A DNA stretch of 64,000 bases. Origin: JACRCT01 sp049841135 (GTDB lineage Bacteria; Myxococcota; Myxococcia; Myxococcales; UBA5297). The notes beneath the pieces were generated by a model, which saw nothing but the letters and a program-made list of their open reading frames with translations, had not been told where the DNA came from and searched no databases. The translations under genes and the position numbers were made by a program. Of this stretch, positions 9,287 through 18,493 are shown in pieces; position 1 is the first letter of the stretch; every line of letters starts with the position of its first letter. The stretch lies in assembly GCA_049841135.1 (NCBI GenBank), contig JASGHK010000005.1, positions 434,001-498,000 on the forward strand. Direction: 5' to 3'.

Positions 9287-9392
9287 GACTTGCCTCCAAA
9301 GCTGAGATGTCAGTCGCGGGGAGTCTACCGCGGCGCGTTCCCGCGGGAGCGCGGCGTGTTTGGCGCTCGTCGCGCTGCTAATCTCCCGAGCG

Positions 9393-10580
9393 ATGACGAC
9401 CCCGAAGATCGCCTACTTGGCCAAGGGCCGGCTCCACGTGAAGGACTCGGACGCCGCCCCGCGCATCGTCGAGAGCAAGTTCGGCCTCGCGGTGCGCGAC
9501 CGCGCCGTGCGCTCCCAGAACACCCACTCGTGGAAGACCGAGGGCCGCGGCGCGCAGTTCATGATGGGCGGCGCCTTCTGGGGCGGCCCGCGGCGCGACC
9601 CGGCGGCGATGCGCATCGCCATGACCTCGGTGGCTCGCTCCCGCGAGAGCGGCAAGCTGCTCTACGCGCTGGAGACCGACGAGGTCGCCGGCCTCTTCGC
9701 GGTGGACGTCGCCGGCGGCGAGGAGAAGCGACTCTTTCACGGCAACAGCCTGCGCGTGCAGCACCCGGCGACGCGGCCGGAGGTGGAGCTCATCGCCTGC
9801 AGCGTGCCGCAGCCGGCGGGCACCGCGAACCTGGCAGTGATGCGCGCCGACGGCTCGGAGCTGCTGGAGGTCACCGAAGGCGACTCGCTCGACCTGGCGC
9901 CGGCCTGGGTGCCGCACCAGCCGCAGCTCGTCTACCAGACCGCCGGCCTGGGCCGGGACCGCGAGGGCAACTTCCTGGGCTACGGTCCCTCCGCGCTGCA
10001 CCAGATCGATCTGAAGACGAACGAGATCAAGACGCTGGTCGAGGACCCGGCGACGGACTTCCTGGGCCCCAAGGTCGCCGAGGACGGGACGCTGTGGGCC
10101 ATCCGCCGGCCGTGGAAGAGCGCCGAGGTGAAGGTCTCGCTCTGGCGGTTCTTCCTCGACGTGGTCCTCTTCCCGTGGCGGCTGCTGGTCGCCCTCTACC
10201 ACTTCCTGAACTTCTTCGTGGTCCGCTACACCGGCAAGCCACTCTCGTCCTCCGGCGACGCCCGGAAGCAGGCCGCCGACATGCAGAAGATGATGGTCTG
10301 GGGGAACCTCATCGACGCCGACAAGAACGCGCGGAAGGCGCGGCTCGCCGGCGAGGAGGCCCCGGACCTGGTGCCGCCCTCCTGGCAGCTCGTGCGGATC
10401 CCGCCGGGCGAGGGCAAGGCGCCGGAGGTGGCTGCCAAGGGAGTCCTCTCCTTCGACCTGTGCGCCGACGGGACCGTGCTGTACTCCAACGGCAGCGCGG
10501 TCTTCCTGCTGGGCAAGGACGGCAAGGCGGAGCGCATCCACAAGGACGAGCAGATCGAGCAGGTCGTGGCGCTGGAGTAG
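9393..10580 (+). CDS. WD40-like (TolB-type) beta-propeller protein with internal hydrophobic segment
   Basis: 395 residues without a signal peptide. Repeated blade-like motifs (ARSRESGKLLYALETDE, ADGSELLEVTEGDSLDLAPA, DGTLWAIRRPW, LCADGTVLYSNGSAVFLLG) resemble the PD40/TolB type of propeller. Between about residues 248 and 275 lies a strongly hydrophobic stretch rich in Phe/Leu/Trp (WRFFLDVVLFPWRLLVALYH), long enough to span or lie on a membrane, which is unusual in the middle of a propeller. The role is unknown. The stop TAG is the last codon before hairpin-repeat array 2. Confidence 0.65.
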   Translation: MTTPKIAYLAKGRLHVKDSDAAPRIVESKFGLAVRDRAVRSQNTHSWKTEGRGAQFMMGGAFWGGPRRDPAAMRIAMTSVARSRESGKLLYALETDEVAGLFAVDVAGGEEKRLFHGNSLRVQHPATRPEVELIACSVPQPAGTANLAVMRADGSELLEVTEGDSLDLAPAWVPHQPQLVYQTAGLGRDREGNFLGYGPSALHQIDLKTNEIKTLVEDPATDFLGPKVAEDGTLWAIRRPWKSAEVKVSLWRFFLDVVLFPWRLLVALYHFLNFFVVRYTGKPLSSSGDARKQAADMQKMMVWGNLIDADKNARKARLAGEEAPDLVPPSWQLVRIPPGEGKAPEVAAKGVLSFDLCADGTVLYSNGSAVFLLGKDGKAERIHKDEQIEQVVALE

Positions 10581-11172
10581 CGCCTTCACGAAAGTGAGGG
10601 TCTGAGGCGCGCTGGCGTTGACGTGTAGTACCCGGCCTCCGTGCCGGGGGCACCTTCACGAACGCGAAGGTCTGAGGCGCGCTGGCGTTGACGTGTAGTA
10701 CCCGGCCTCCGTGCCGGGGGCACCTTCACGAACGTGAAGGTCTGAGGCGCGCTGGCGTTGACGTGTAGTACCCGGCCTCCGTGCCGGGGGCACCTTCACG
10801 AACGTGAAGGTCTGAGGCGCGCTGGCGTTGACGTGTAGTACCCGGCCTCCGTGCCGGGGGCACCTTCACGAACGTGAAGGTCTGAGGCGCGCTGGCGTTG
10901 ACGTGTAGTACCCGGCCTCCGTGCCGGGGGCACCTTCACGAACGTGAAGGTCTGAGGCGCGCTGGCGTTGACGTGTAGTACCCGGCCTCCGTGCCGGGGG
11001 CACCTTCACGAACGTGAAGGTCTGAGGCGCGCTGGCGTTGACGTGTAGTACCCGGCCTCCGTGCCGGGGGCACCTTCACGAACGCGAAGGTCTGAGGCGC
11101 GCTGGCGTTGACGTGTAGTACCCGGCCTCCGTGCCGGGGGCACCTTCACGAACGTGAAGGTCTGAGGCGCGC
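10581..11172 (+). repeat. Hairpin-repeat array 2 (70-bp units with two palindromes)
   Basis: Eight full units of 70 bp (boundaries near 10581, 10651, 10721, 10791, 10861, 10931, 11001 and 11071) and a partial ninth. Each carries a perfect 18-bp palindrome CCTTCACGAACGTGAAGG (degenerate in the first unit, one change in units 2 and 8) and a hairpin CCCGGC-CTCCGT-GCCGGG. The hairpin is the reverse complement of the core in arrays 1 and 3, so this array runs in the opposite orientation. It begins directly after the stop of the propeller gene. Confidence 0.92.
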
Positions 11173-11229
11173 TCCGCGTCCGTCTGCAGACTGGATGTGC
11201 AAGCAACTGCGCGACCGACGTCGCGCCAC

Positions 11230-11843
11230 CGATTCCTCGGATGCCTGGGATGACCCCGGCACGGAGGCCGGGTACTACACGACCGACGGCGCGCTTCCGA
11301 TTCCATGGATGCGCGGGATGCCCCCGGCGCGGAGGCCGGGTACTACACGACCGACGGCGCGCTACCGATTCCATGGATGCGCGGGATGCCCCCGGCGCGG
11401 AGGCCGGGTACTACACGACCGACGGCGCGCTACCGATTCCATGGATGCGCGGGATGCCCCCGGCGCGGAGGCCGAGTACTACACGACCGACGGCGCGCTA
11501 CCGATTCCATGGATGCGCGGGATGCCCCCGGCGCGGAGGCCGGGTACTACACGACCGACGGCGCGCTACCGATTCCATGGATGCGCGGGATGCCCCCGGC
11601 GCGGAGGCCGGGTACTACACGACCGACGGCGCGCTTCCGATTCCATGGATGCGCGGGATGCCCCCGGCGCGGAGGCGCGCGGAGGCCGGGTACTACACGA
11701 CCGACGGCGCGCTACCGATTCCATGGATGCGCGGGATGCCCCCGGCGCGGAGGCGCGCGGAGGCCGGGTACTACACGACCGACGGCGCGCCTCGGATTTC
11801 TCAGGTTCGTGAGGTCGTCCCCGGCGTGGAAGCGCGTGGAAGC
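11230..11843 (+). repeat. Hairpin-repeat array 3 (68/78-bp units)
   Basis: Units starting GACCGACGGCGCGC lie at 11281, 11349, 11417, 11485, 11553, 11621, 11699 and 11777. The spacing is 68 bp, then 78 bp for the last two intervals because of a 10-bp duplication inside the core. Each has the hairpin CCCGGC-GCGGAG-GCCGGG followed by TACTAC and a variable arm with CGATTCCATGGATGCGCGG. The 3' end (about 11790-11843) switches to the arm type of array 1 (AGGTTCGTGAGGTCG). Because 68 is not a multiple of 3, long spurious frames run through it. It ends at the stop codon of nagZ. Confidence 0.9.
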
Positions 11844-12953
11844 CTACCCGCCAGCGCGCGAAGTCGGATCAACCCCGGTCGCCAGCGCTCCGGCATTGCG
11901 CACCCGCAGCGCGAGCGCGCGGTGCTCCGGCGTCTCCAGGATGGCCAGCGCCTCGGCCACCGGCCTGGGCGGAGCCGCGAACCGGGCTCGCAGGTCGCCC
12001 ACGCGCCGGGCCGCGTCCTCGAGCCGCTTGCGGAAGGCGGGCGAGGTCTCGGCTTCGCGCGCCAAGGCGTCGATGACCTTCTGCTGCCGCTCGGCCTTGT
12101 GGCAGACGAGCAGGAGATCGACACCTGCGGCCACCGAGCGCACCGCCGCCTCGTCCATGCCGTAGCGGTCGGCGACGGCCTTCATCTCCAAGTCGTCGGA
12201 GACGATGACGCCCTCGAAGCGCAGCTCCTTGCGCAAGAGCTCGGTCAGGACCTTGGCCGAGAAGGTCGCGGGGATCTCGGGATCCAGCGCCTCGAACACG
12301 ACGTGCGCGGTCATGATCGACGCGAGCCGCGCCTTGGCGTACGCCGCGAACGGCACCAGCTCCACCTCGCGCAGCCGCCGCATGTCGTGCGGCAGGCGCG
12401 GCAGCGTCAGGTGGCTGTCCTGCGCGGTGTCGCCGTGCCCGGGGAAGTGCTTGCCGCAGCTGGCCACGCTCTCGGACTCGATCCCCTTGGCCAGCGCCAC
12501 GCCCAGCTTCGCCACCGCCTCGGCCTCGCGCGCCAAGGACCTGTCGCCGATGACCGGGTTCGCCGGGTTGGTGTCCACATCCAGCACCGGCGCGAAGTCG
12601 ACGTCGAAGCCGGCGGCGCGCACCTCCCGCGCCAGCAGCCGCCCCACGTCCTGCGCCAGCGCCTCGTCCGAGCGGCTGCCGATGGAGCGCATCGACGGCA
12701 CCTCGGTGAAGCTGCCGCCGCGCAGCCGCGCCACCCGGCCGCCTTCCTGGTCCACGCAGAGCAGGAACGGCCGCTTGGCCGCTTGTTTGAGCTCGGAGCA
12801 GAGCGCGGCGGTCTGCGCGGGCGCGCCGACGTTGCGCTTGAAGAGGATGGCGCCGCCGATGCCCTGGGCGATGAGTTCGCGCGCCTCTGCGGTGGGCTCC
12901 TGGCCATCGAAGCCGATGACCACGACGGAGGCAGCCAGTTTCTTGAGGTCCAT
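11844..12953 (-). CDS. nagZ: Beta-N-acetylhexosaminidase (NagZ, GH3 family)
   Basis: 369 residues. NagZ removes N-acetylglucosamine from anhydromuropeptides during cytoplasmic peptidoglycan recycling. The GH3 signature KHFPGHGDTAQDSH provides the catalytic His/Asp dyad, and the nucleophile Asp sits in FEGVIVSDDLEMKAV. CVDQEGGRVARL is the usual substrate-binding strand. The length is close to that of two-domain NagZ proteins. No signal peptide, consistent with a cytoplasmic site. Its TAG stop is supplied by the edge of the repeat tract that ends array 3. Confidence 0.92.
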   Translation of the reverse strand: MDLKKLAASVVVIGFDGQEPTAEARELIAQGIGGAILFKRNVGAPAQTAALCSELKQAAKRPFLLCVDQEGGRVARLRGGSFTEVPSMRSIGSRSDEALAQDVGRLLAREVRAAGFDVDFAPVLDVDTNPANPVIGDRSLAREAEAVAKLGVALAKGIESESVASCGKHFPGHGDTAQDSHLTLPRLPHDMRRLREVELVPFAAYAKARLASIMTAHVVFEALDPEIPATFSAKVLTELLRKELRFEGVIVSDDLEMKAVADRYGMDEAAVRSVAAGVDLLLVCHKAERQQKVIDALAREAETSPAFRKRLEDAARRVGDLRARFAAPPRPVAEALAILETPEHRALALRVRNAGALATGVDPTSRAGG

Positions 12954-13200
12954 GGGCCGACAGTCAACCTGCGCCGGGCGCCGAGAGCAAGGGCAAGACG
13001 GATTGAGGCGGGCGGGACGCCCGCAACCACAAGGCCCCCTCCCTCCATCAAAGGAGGATGGGACAGGGCAGATGAGGCGGGTGGGACGCGCGGGACGCCT
13101 GCGGACGCCGTCGGAAGGCTTGGGACCAGGCGCCAATTTTCTGTTCGGGCGACCGGCCCGTCTCTTGCTGTGAAGAGCTGGCTAGCGAGGCGCCGCGTCA

Positions 13201-13863
13201 ATGTCCCCACAACCCGAACCACGCCGACCGCGATTCTTGGGCCCTGAGAAGCCTCAGCCACGTCCCAAGGTTCCCGGTTTCCTGGCGCCAAGCCTCCAGC
13301 CCCAGCCGGAGCCTGCGCAGCCATCCAAGCCTGAGGTTTCTTCACCCCAGGAACCCGCCCCAGCCCCTCGCGCCGACCCACCCGTCCGGGACCCGGCGCC
13401 CAAACAAGCGCTGCCCGAAGAGCCGCCTCGCCCGCACGACGGCGCGCCCGAACTGGCCGAGGCGCTGCGGTCGTTGCGATTGCTGTCGGCCAGGTTGGCC
13501 GAGGAGGCCCGCGGCGACGCTCTGGAGGTGGCCTTTCAAGTCGCGCGACGAATCCTCGAGGCCGAGGTCGGCACGAGTGCCCAGCCGCTCTTCGCCGTCG
13601 TCCGCGCCGCCGTCGCTCGCGCCGGGGAGTCGCGCCGGCTGACCCTGCGCGTCTCGCCCGCCGACGCGCCGACGCTTGCGGCCGTCCAGGACGAGAAGAT
13701 GGGCCTGAGCCTCCTGAACGCCTCGGTCGTGGAAGATCCCACGCTGGCGCCGGGCGAGTGCATCGTCGAGTCGGACCTCGGCCGGGTGGAGGGCCACCTG
13801 ACGGCGCGGCGCGAGGCGGAGCACAGCTCGGCGAGCGAGACCCGCGCCGTGCGCGCTGCCTGA
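13201..13863 (+). CDS. FliH/SctL-like export-apparatus regulator protein (orphan)
   Basis: 220 residues. The first ~75 are Pro/Glu-rich and disordered-looking. The rest resembles FliH/SctL (YscL/HrpE), the peripheral-stalk proteins that hold the flagellar or type III secretion ATPase: AFQVARRILEAEV, a helical stretch AVVRAAVARAG, LTLRVSPADAPTL, and the typical end PGECIVESDLGRVEGHL. No other flagellar or secretion gene is adjacent, which is unusual for this family. It converges with the VWA gene, four bases between stops. The assignment rests on C-terminal motif resemblance. Confidence 0.6.
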   Translation: MSPQPEPRRPRFLGPEKPQPRPKVPGFLAPSLQPQPEPAQPSKPEVSSPQEPAPAPRADPPVRDPAPKQALPEEPPRPHDGAPELAEALRSLRLLSARLAEEARGDALEVAFQVARRILEAEVGTSAQPLFAVVRAAVARAGESRRLTLRVSPADAPTLAAVQDEKMGLSLLNASVVEDPTLAPGECIVESDLGRVEGHLTARREAEHSSASETRAVRAA

Positions 13864-13867
13864 CCCC

Positions 13868-15980
13868 TCACTTCCTCAGCAGGACGCCCTCGGCCACGAT
13901 CAGCGCCGCCGCGACCGCCAGGAGGATGCTCCAGAGCGGGAACGGCGGCGGCGCTTCGTCCTTGCCCCCGCCCTTCTGCGTGCGGGTGTGCTCGCCGAAG
14001 TAGGCCTTCAGCTCCTTCTCATCGAGCCGCGAGAGATCGCTCTCGCGCGGATCGACGTTCACCGCGAAGGTCAGCTCGGGCAGCGCGGTGCCGCCGGCGC
14101 TGACTGCGTACGTCCCGGGCAGCGTCAGGCTCTTCGCCGCGGGCTTTCCGTCCGCCTCGACCACCACCTTCACCGGCGCCTCGTCCGGGCCGGCGGGGCC
14201 GACGACCTTGAGCGCCGACGGCGCCGTCCCCTGCGGCGGCTCGAGCGCCTTGGCCTGGCCGACGAGCGCCTGCTCCAGGCCCTTCTCGTCGAGCACTCCG
14301 GCGATCCACCCGGTCAGCCGCTGCATCGCCGGCAAGAAGCTCGTGCGGATCGGCCAGTCGGTCCAGGTGCGGTCGACCGAGGAGGTGTAGAGGACGACGC
14401 GCCCGCTCCCGCGCCGCGCCTCGAGCAGCGCCGGGGCGCCGTCGTCGTAGCTGGCGAGCGTGGTCACCTGCGCCGCGTCTCCGGGGGCGAGCAGGAAGTA
14501 CTGGTAGGTGCGGGAGGCGAGCATGCCCTCGCGCCCCTCGCCGGTGAACACCGAGAAGGCCGGGTGCTCGAACATCACCTGGGCGAGCCGCGCCGCCTTC
14601 TGCGCCGCGTCCTCCTGGGCCCGGTTGGCCGCGGTCTTGACCAGGTGCAGCCGGCGCGGGAGCAGCTCGCCGAAGAGCTCGTTGTAGGCGTCCGCGTCGA
14701 CCTGGTCGCCCAGCGAGAGGAAGAGCCCCGCGCCCTGGTGGATCCGCTCGGAGAGCCTCCTTGACCTTGAGCGGTGGCAGCGAGCGCACGTTGAGCAGCA
14801 GGAAGACGTCGTAGTCGGCGAAGTTCTCGTTGGCCGCCGTCTCCGCGTCGCGCAGCGTCGGCCGCACCGGGCTGCCCGGCGACTCGAGCGCGGTCTGCAC
14901 GAAGAACGCCTCGTCCATGAAGCGCACCGGGTTGGGCGCGCCGTCCACGACCAGCGCCTTCACGTCGCGCGGCACCTTCACCGCGAAGTGGCGCACGTCG
15001 TCCACCGGCAGGGCGTCGTGCGAGAGCTGGATCTCGCCGGTGAACACGCCGCCCGCGGGGAAGCGGTAGGTCAGCGTCTTGACCGCCGTGCCGCGCGCCG
15101 GGACGTCCACGAAGGCCTTGGCCACCGTGTCCTTGCCCACCTTGAGCACCGCGGTGGCGTCCTTGAGCGGCGTGCGCGAGTGGTTGGCGACGGTGGCCGT
15201 GAACTGGAAGGCGCGGTGGCCCACCGAAGGCGCCGCCTCGACCTTGAGCGCCACGACGGCGGCGTTGGGCAGCTCGGCGGCGCCGCCCGCGGCGTCCAGG
15301 AGCACCACCTCCGGCCGCACCTCGCCTTGAGGGGTGGGGATGGTCGGCGCCGGCACGTCGAGCCGGAAGCCGGCGGCGGTCAGGTCGGTCGCGAGGATGA
15401 TCCGCTTGGCCGGCAAGGTCGACTCGCCCAGCGCCCGCGCCGCGCGTCCCAGGCAAGCGGTCATGTCCTGGGGAAGGAGCGTCTGCGCCGCGCGATCGAT
15501 CCCTTCGCGCACGCTCGCCCGGTCGAAGCCAGGCGCCTTGGGCAGCGGCGCGTCCGGCTCGCAGGTCACCAGCGTCACCGGATCTTCCGCGGCCAACGAC
15601 GAGAGCGCGTCCTTGGCCATCCCCCGCGCGCGCTCGAGCAGGCGCTTGCCGTCGAGCTCGTAGGCCATCGACAGCGAGGTGTCGAGGACGATGGCGGTCG
15701 CCGCCGGGCCCTGGGGCTTGGCGGCGGCCTGCTCCTTCTTCGGCTGCGGCCGGGCCAGCGCGACCGGCAGCGCCAAGAGGAAGAGGGTGCGGACCAGGAA
15801 GAGGATGAGGCGCTTGAGGCGCAGCCTCCGAGCGGTGCGCCGGCGCGAGCGGAGCACGAAGTCGATGGCCGCGAACGGGTGCGGCCGGGCGCGCTTGCGG
15901 TTGAACAGGTGGACCAGCAGCGGGAGCGCCGCGAGCGAGGTGCCCCAGAGCATCCACGGGTTGGCGAACTCGACGTTCAT
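13868..15980 (-). CDS. BatA/VWA-domain membrane protein, frameshifted
   Basis: About 704 residues. The N-terminus is a BatA-type membrane segment (FANPWMLWGTSLAALPLLVH, then FNRKRARPHPFAAIDFVLRS and a second helix), followed by a VWA-like domain with IVLDTSLSMAYE as the metal-binding motif, a beta-rich middle, a glutamine-amidotransferase-like part with NENFADYDVFLLLNV, and a final membrane helix (PLWSILLAVAAALIVAEGVLL). The frame breaks at 14753-14759, a GAGCTC reading GAGGCTC on the coding strand (+1). Its ATG overlaps the DUF58 stop (ATGA), so the two genes are translationally coupled. Such proteins usually work with a MoxR ATPase, which is not adjacent here. Confidence 0.8.
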
Positions 15981-16868
15981 GCCTTGGCCCGCCGCCCGTT
16001 CTCGCGCCGGCCGAGGTAGCGCAACAGTGCCCGGTCCATCGGCTCGTCGGTGCGCACCGGCTCGTAGTCGCAGTCGAGCTCGAAGCAGCGCTTCTTGGCG
16101 CCGTCGAGGAAGCCCTGCATCTCCTCGAGGTAGCTCTCGCGGATTCTCGCGGGGGTTGGCCTGCTGCTGGCGGTCGTCCTCCATCGAGAGGAAGAGGGTG
16201 TTGTCCTCGAACGGGAACTCGAGCTTCGCCGGGTCGAGCACGTGGAAGACCGAGACGTCGTTCTTGCGCAGCCGCAGCTGCAACAGCCGCGAGAGCGCCT
16301 TGGGGTCGTCGTCGAACAGGTCCGACATCAGCACCACCGCCGAGCGGCGCTGCGCCTTCTCGCTGAGCAGGTCCGCCGCGTCGGCGAGCTGGGTCTGCCC
16401 CGCGCCCTGCAGCCCTTCGAGCGCCTCGAGGATGACCTGCAGGTGCGTCGCCGAGGAGCGCGGCGGGATGTAGACCGTCCCCGACTGCTTGAGGACCACC
16501 AAGCCCACGGCGTCTTGCTGGCGCACGAGCAGGTAGGCGAGCGAGGCGGCGAGCATGCAGGCGACGTCCAGCTTGGAGAGGTCACCCGAGCGGTAGTTCA
16601 TCGACGCCGAGGCATCGACCGCCAGGTAGGCGCGCAGGTTGGTCTCGTGCTCGTAGCGCTTGACGTAGTACTTGTCGAACTTGCCGTACGCCTTCCAGTC
16701 GATGTGGCGGATCTCGTCGCCCGGCGCGTACTCCTTGTGCTCGGCGAACTCGACCGACTGCCCCTGGTGGGGGCTCTTGTGCAGGCCGGAGAGCACGCCC
16801 TCGACGACCGCGCGGGCGCGCAGCTTGACGGTCGAGAGCTTGGCCAGCGCCTTGGGGTCGAGCAGCAT
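15977..16868 (-). CDS. DUF58/VWA-like protein, frameshifted
   Basis: About 297 residues. A DUF58 domain is visible from GVLSGLHKSPHQGQSVEF through APGDEIRHIDWKAYGKFDKY, followed by a MIDAS-type motif AVDASASM and further VWA-like strands (VVLMSDLFDDD). DUF58 proteins normally act with MoxR ATPases in complex maturation. The frame breaks at 16142-16146, where a coding-strand GAGATC reads GAGAATC (+1); the C-terminus continues IRESYLEEMQGFLDGAKKRC and ends RRAKA. First gene of the operon; the VWA gene follows with a 4-bp ATGA overlap. Confidence 0.82.
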
Positions 16869-16953
16869 GTTCACGCCTCCCAGCACGGGCCGCCCGGCCG
16901 AAAGGGTGCTGGAGAATAGGCGTCGCCTCCCTCTGGGGCAACACGGGTTCGAC

Positions 16954-16988
16954 CTCCGGTTCGGAAGGAAGCGAAGCACCGAACCGAG
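16954..16988. repeat. Dispersed palindrome CTCCGGTTCGG...CCGAACCGAG, copy 2
   Basis: Same inverted arms (CGGTTCGG / CCGAACCG) and GCGAAGC-containing spacer as the element at 3986-4021. It lies in the 213-bp gap between the Hsp70-family gene and the DUF58 gene, the likely promoter/leader region of the DUF58 operon. A half-copy CTCGGTTCGGAAGCG is seen near 30750. Confidence 0.55.
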
Positions 16989-17081
16989 GGCACGCTCGAG
17001 GAGCGTCCGCCCGAGGGGTGGAAGGCACGAGACGGGCCTTCCATTCCCGCCCTCACGACATCTCGCCCACGCTCCCGGGCA

Positions 17082-18343
17082 CTACAGCGCCGCGGCCCGG
17101 CCGAGCCCCGCGGCCACCGAGGTGAAGGCGTCTGCCTCGCAGATGCGCGACGCACCGAACCGGTCGACGAACATCTGCCGCACGGAGGGCACCCGCGAGG
17201 TGCCTCCCGTCAGGAAGACCGCATCGGGGGCGACGCCGCCGGCCTGGGCGAGCACCCGATTCGACCGTCTCGCCGAGCTGCTCCCGCAGCGGCTTCGTCC
17301 AGGCGTCGAACTCCTTGCGCGTCACCTTCTCCTCGAAGTCGATGCCGCTCTGGTGGAAGGCGACGGTGGCCGTCTTCGCGGAAGCTCAGCTTCCTCTTGG
17401 CGGCCTCGACCGCCCGGTAGAGGTGGAAGCCCAGGTTCTCCTCCGCCATCGTGATGAGGTTCTGCACCGCCTCCGGGGCGTCCGAGCTCTTGAGGACGCG
17501 CTCGAGGAAGGTCATGGTCGAGCGCTCGCACAGCAGCGACAGCTCGTGCCACGCCAAGAGCTTCCGGGTGATCCACACCGGGATCGGCTGGCGCAGGGTC
17601 AGGCTCTTGAAGGTGGAGCGGTGCCCGAAGAGCGGCATCAGCCGGTGCTCCACGATGGCCGCGTCGAAGCAATCCCCACCCACCCGGAGGCCGGAGGAGG
17701 CCAGCACGTCGGCGCGGCGGTCGCGCTGATCCCGCCTCGTCGGTCCCAGGCGCATCAGCGTGAAGTCGCTCGTGCCGGCGCCGAAGTCCGCGACCAGGAC
17801 CAGGGTGTCGCGGGTGAGCGAGGCCTCGAACTCGAGCGCTGCCGCGAAGGGCTCGATGATCAGCTCGGGCGTGGGGAAGCCAGCGAGCTCCGCGGCGCGC
17901 ACGAGGCGCCCCGAAGCGAGCGCGTCTTCCTCGGGGTCGGGGGAGAAGACCGCGGGCCGGCCCAGCACCAGGCGGGTGACCTTGACGCCGCAGGCCTGCT
18001 CGACCCGCTCCCGCACCGGCCGGAGGATCTGCGCGACCAGCTTCTCCAGGGTCCAGGGCGACCGGCGGATCTCGGTGACCTTGAAGAGCGGCGAGGAGAG
18101 GAAGGTCTTCACCGAGAGCAGCAGGCGCCCGCCGCCCTCGCCGAGGTACCGGGAGATGGCCGGGGCGCCGGCCAGGATGTCGGTGCTCTCCCCGGGGAAG
18201 AAGAGGACGCTGCGCAGCAGGCGCGGATCCTCGGCCTCGGGGTCCACCGCGAAGACCTGCGCCGGGCCCTCTCGGTCGGTCGGCGCGAGCGCCAGGGCGG
18301 TGTTCGATGTCCCGAAGTCGATTCCGACTGCGATGCCTGCCAT
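17082..18343 (-). CDS. Hsp70-family ATPase (YegD-like), two frameshifts
   Basis: About 420 residues with the Hsp70 nucleotide-binding fold: phosphate-1 motif VGIDFGTSNTALAL, phosphate-2 motif LVLVADFGAGTSDFTLM and adenosine motif FLTGGTSRVPSVRQMFVDRF. The length leaves no room for a DnaK substrate-binding domain, as in YegD-type proteins. Two breaks, at 17381-17387 (GAGCTC to GAGCTTC on the coding strand) and 17257-17263 (CGATCG to CGAATCG), each +1, separate otherwise continuous family sequence. The TAG stop at 17082 is formed by a GTAGTGCCCGG stretch resembling the edge of the hairpin-repeat core. The client and role are unknown. Confidence 0.8.
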
Positions 18344-18493
18344 GCGCCACCTCGCCCTGCCCCTGTGCCGCTCTCCCATAGCGGAAGTTTTCGCAGGGTC
18401 AAGCACTCCTCTGCCTCTCGCTTCCGCCCCCGCCTGGTGGACCCAGCCACGCACGAGGCGTAGCGTGGCGCGCGCCTCTCAGCCCTGCGTGCG

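Noticed and set aside
6863..11843. Tandem arrays considered as CRISPR arrays
   Set aside because: Units are whole tandem copies without unique spacers, the hairpin core and arm repeat together, and no cas gene is near.
11241..13247. 668-codon open frame through array 3 and over nagZ
   Set aside because: The repeat lacks stops and the frame then runs antisense to nagZ; its peptide is repeat-derived.
14019..16979. 986-codon open frame covering the DUF58 and VWA genes
   Set aside because: It joins the two proteins through a frameshift region; the ATGA overlap and domain content show two genes.
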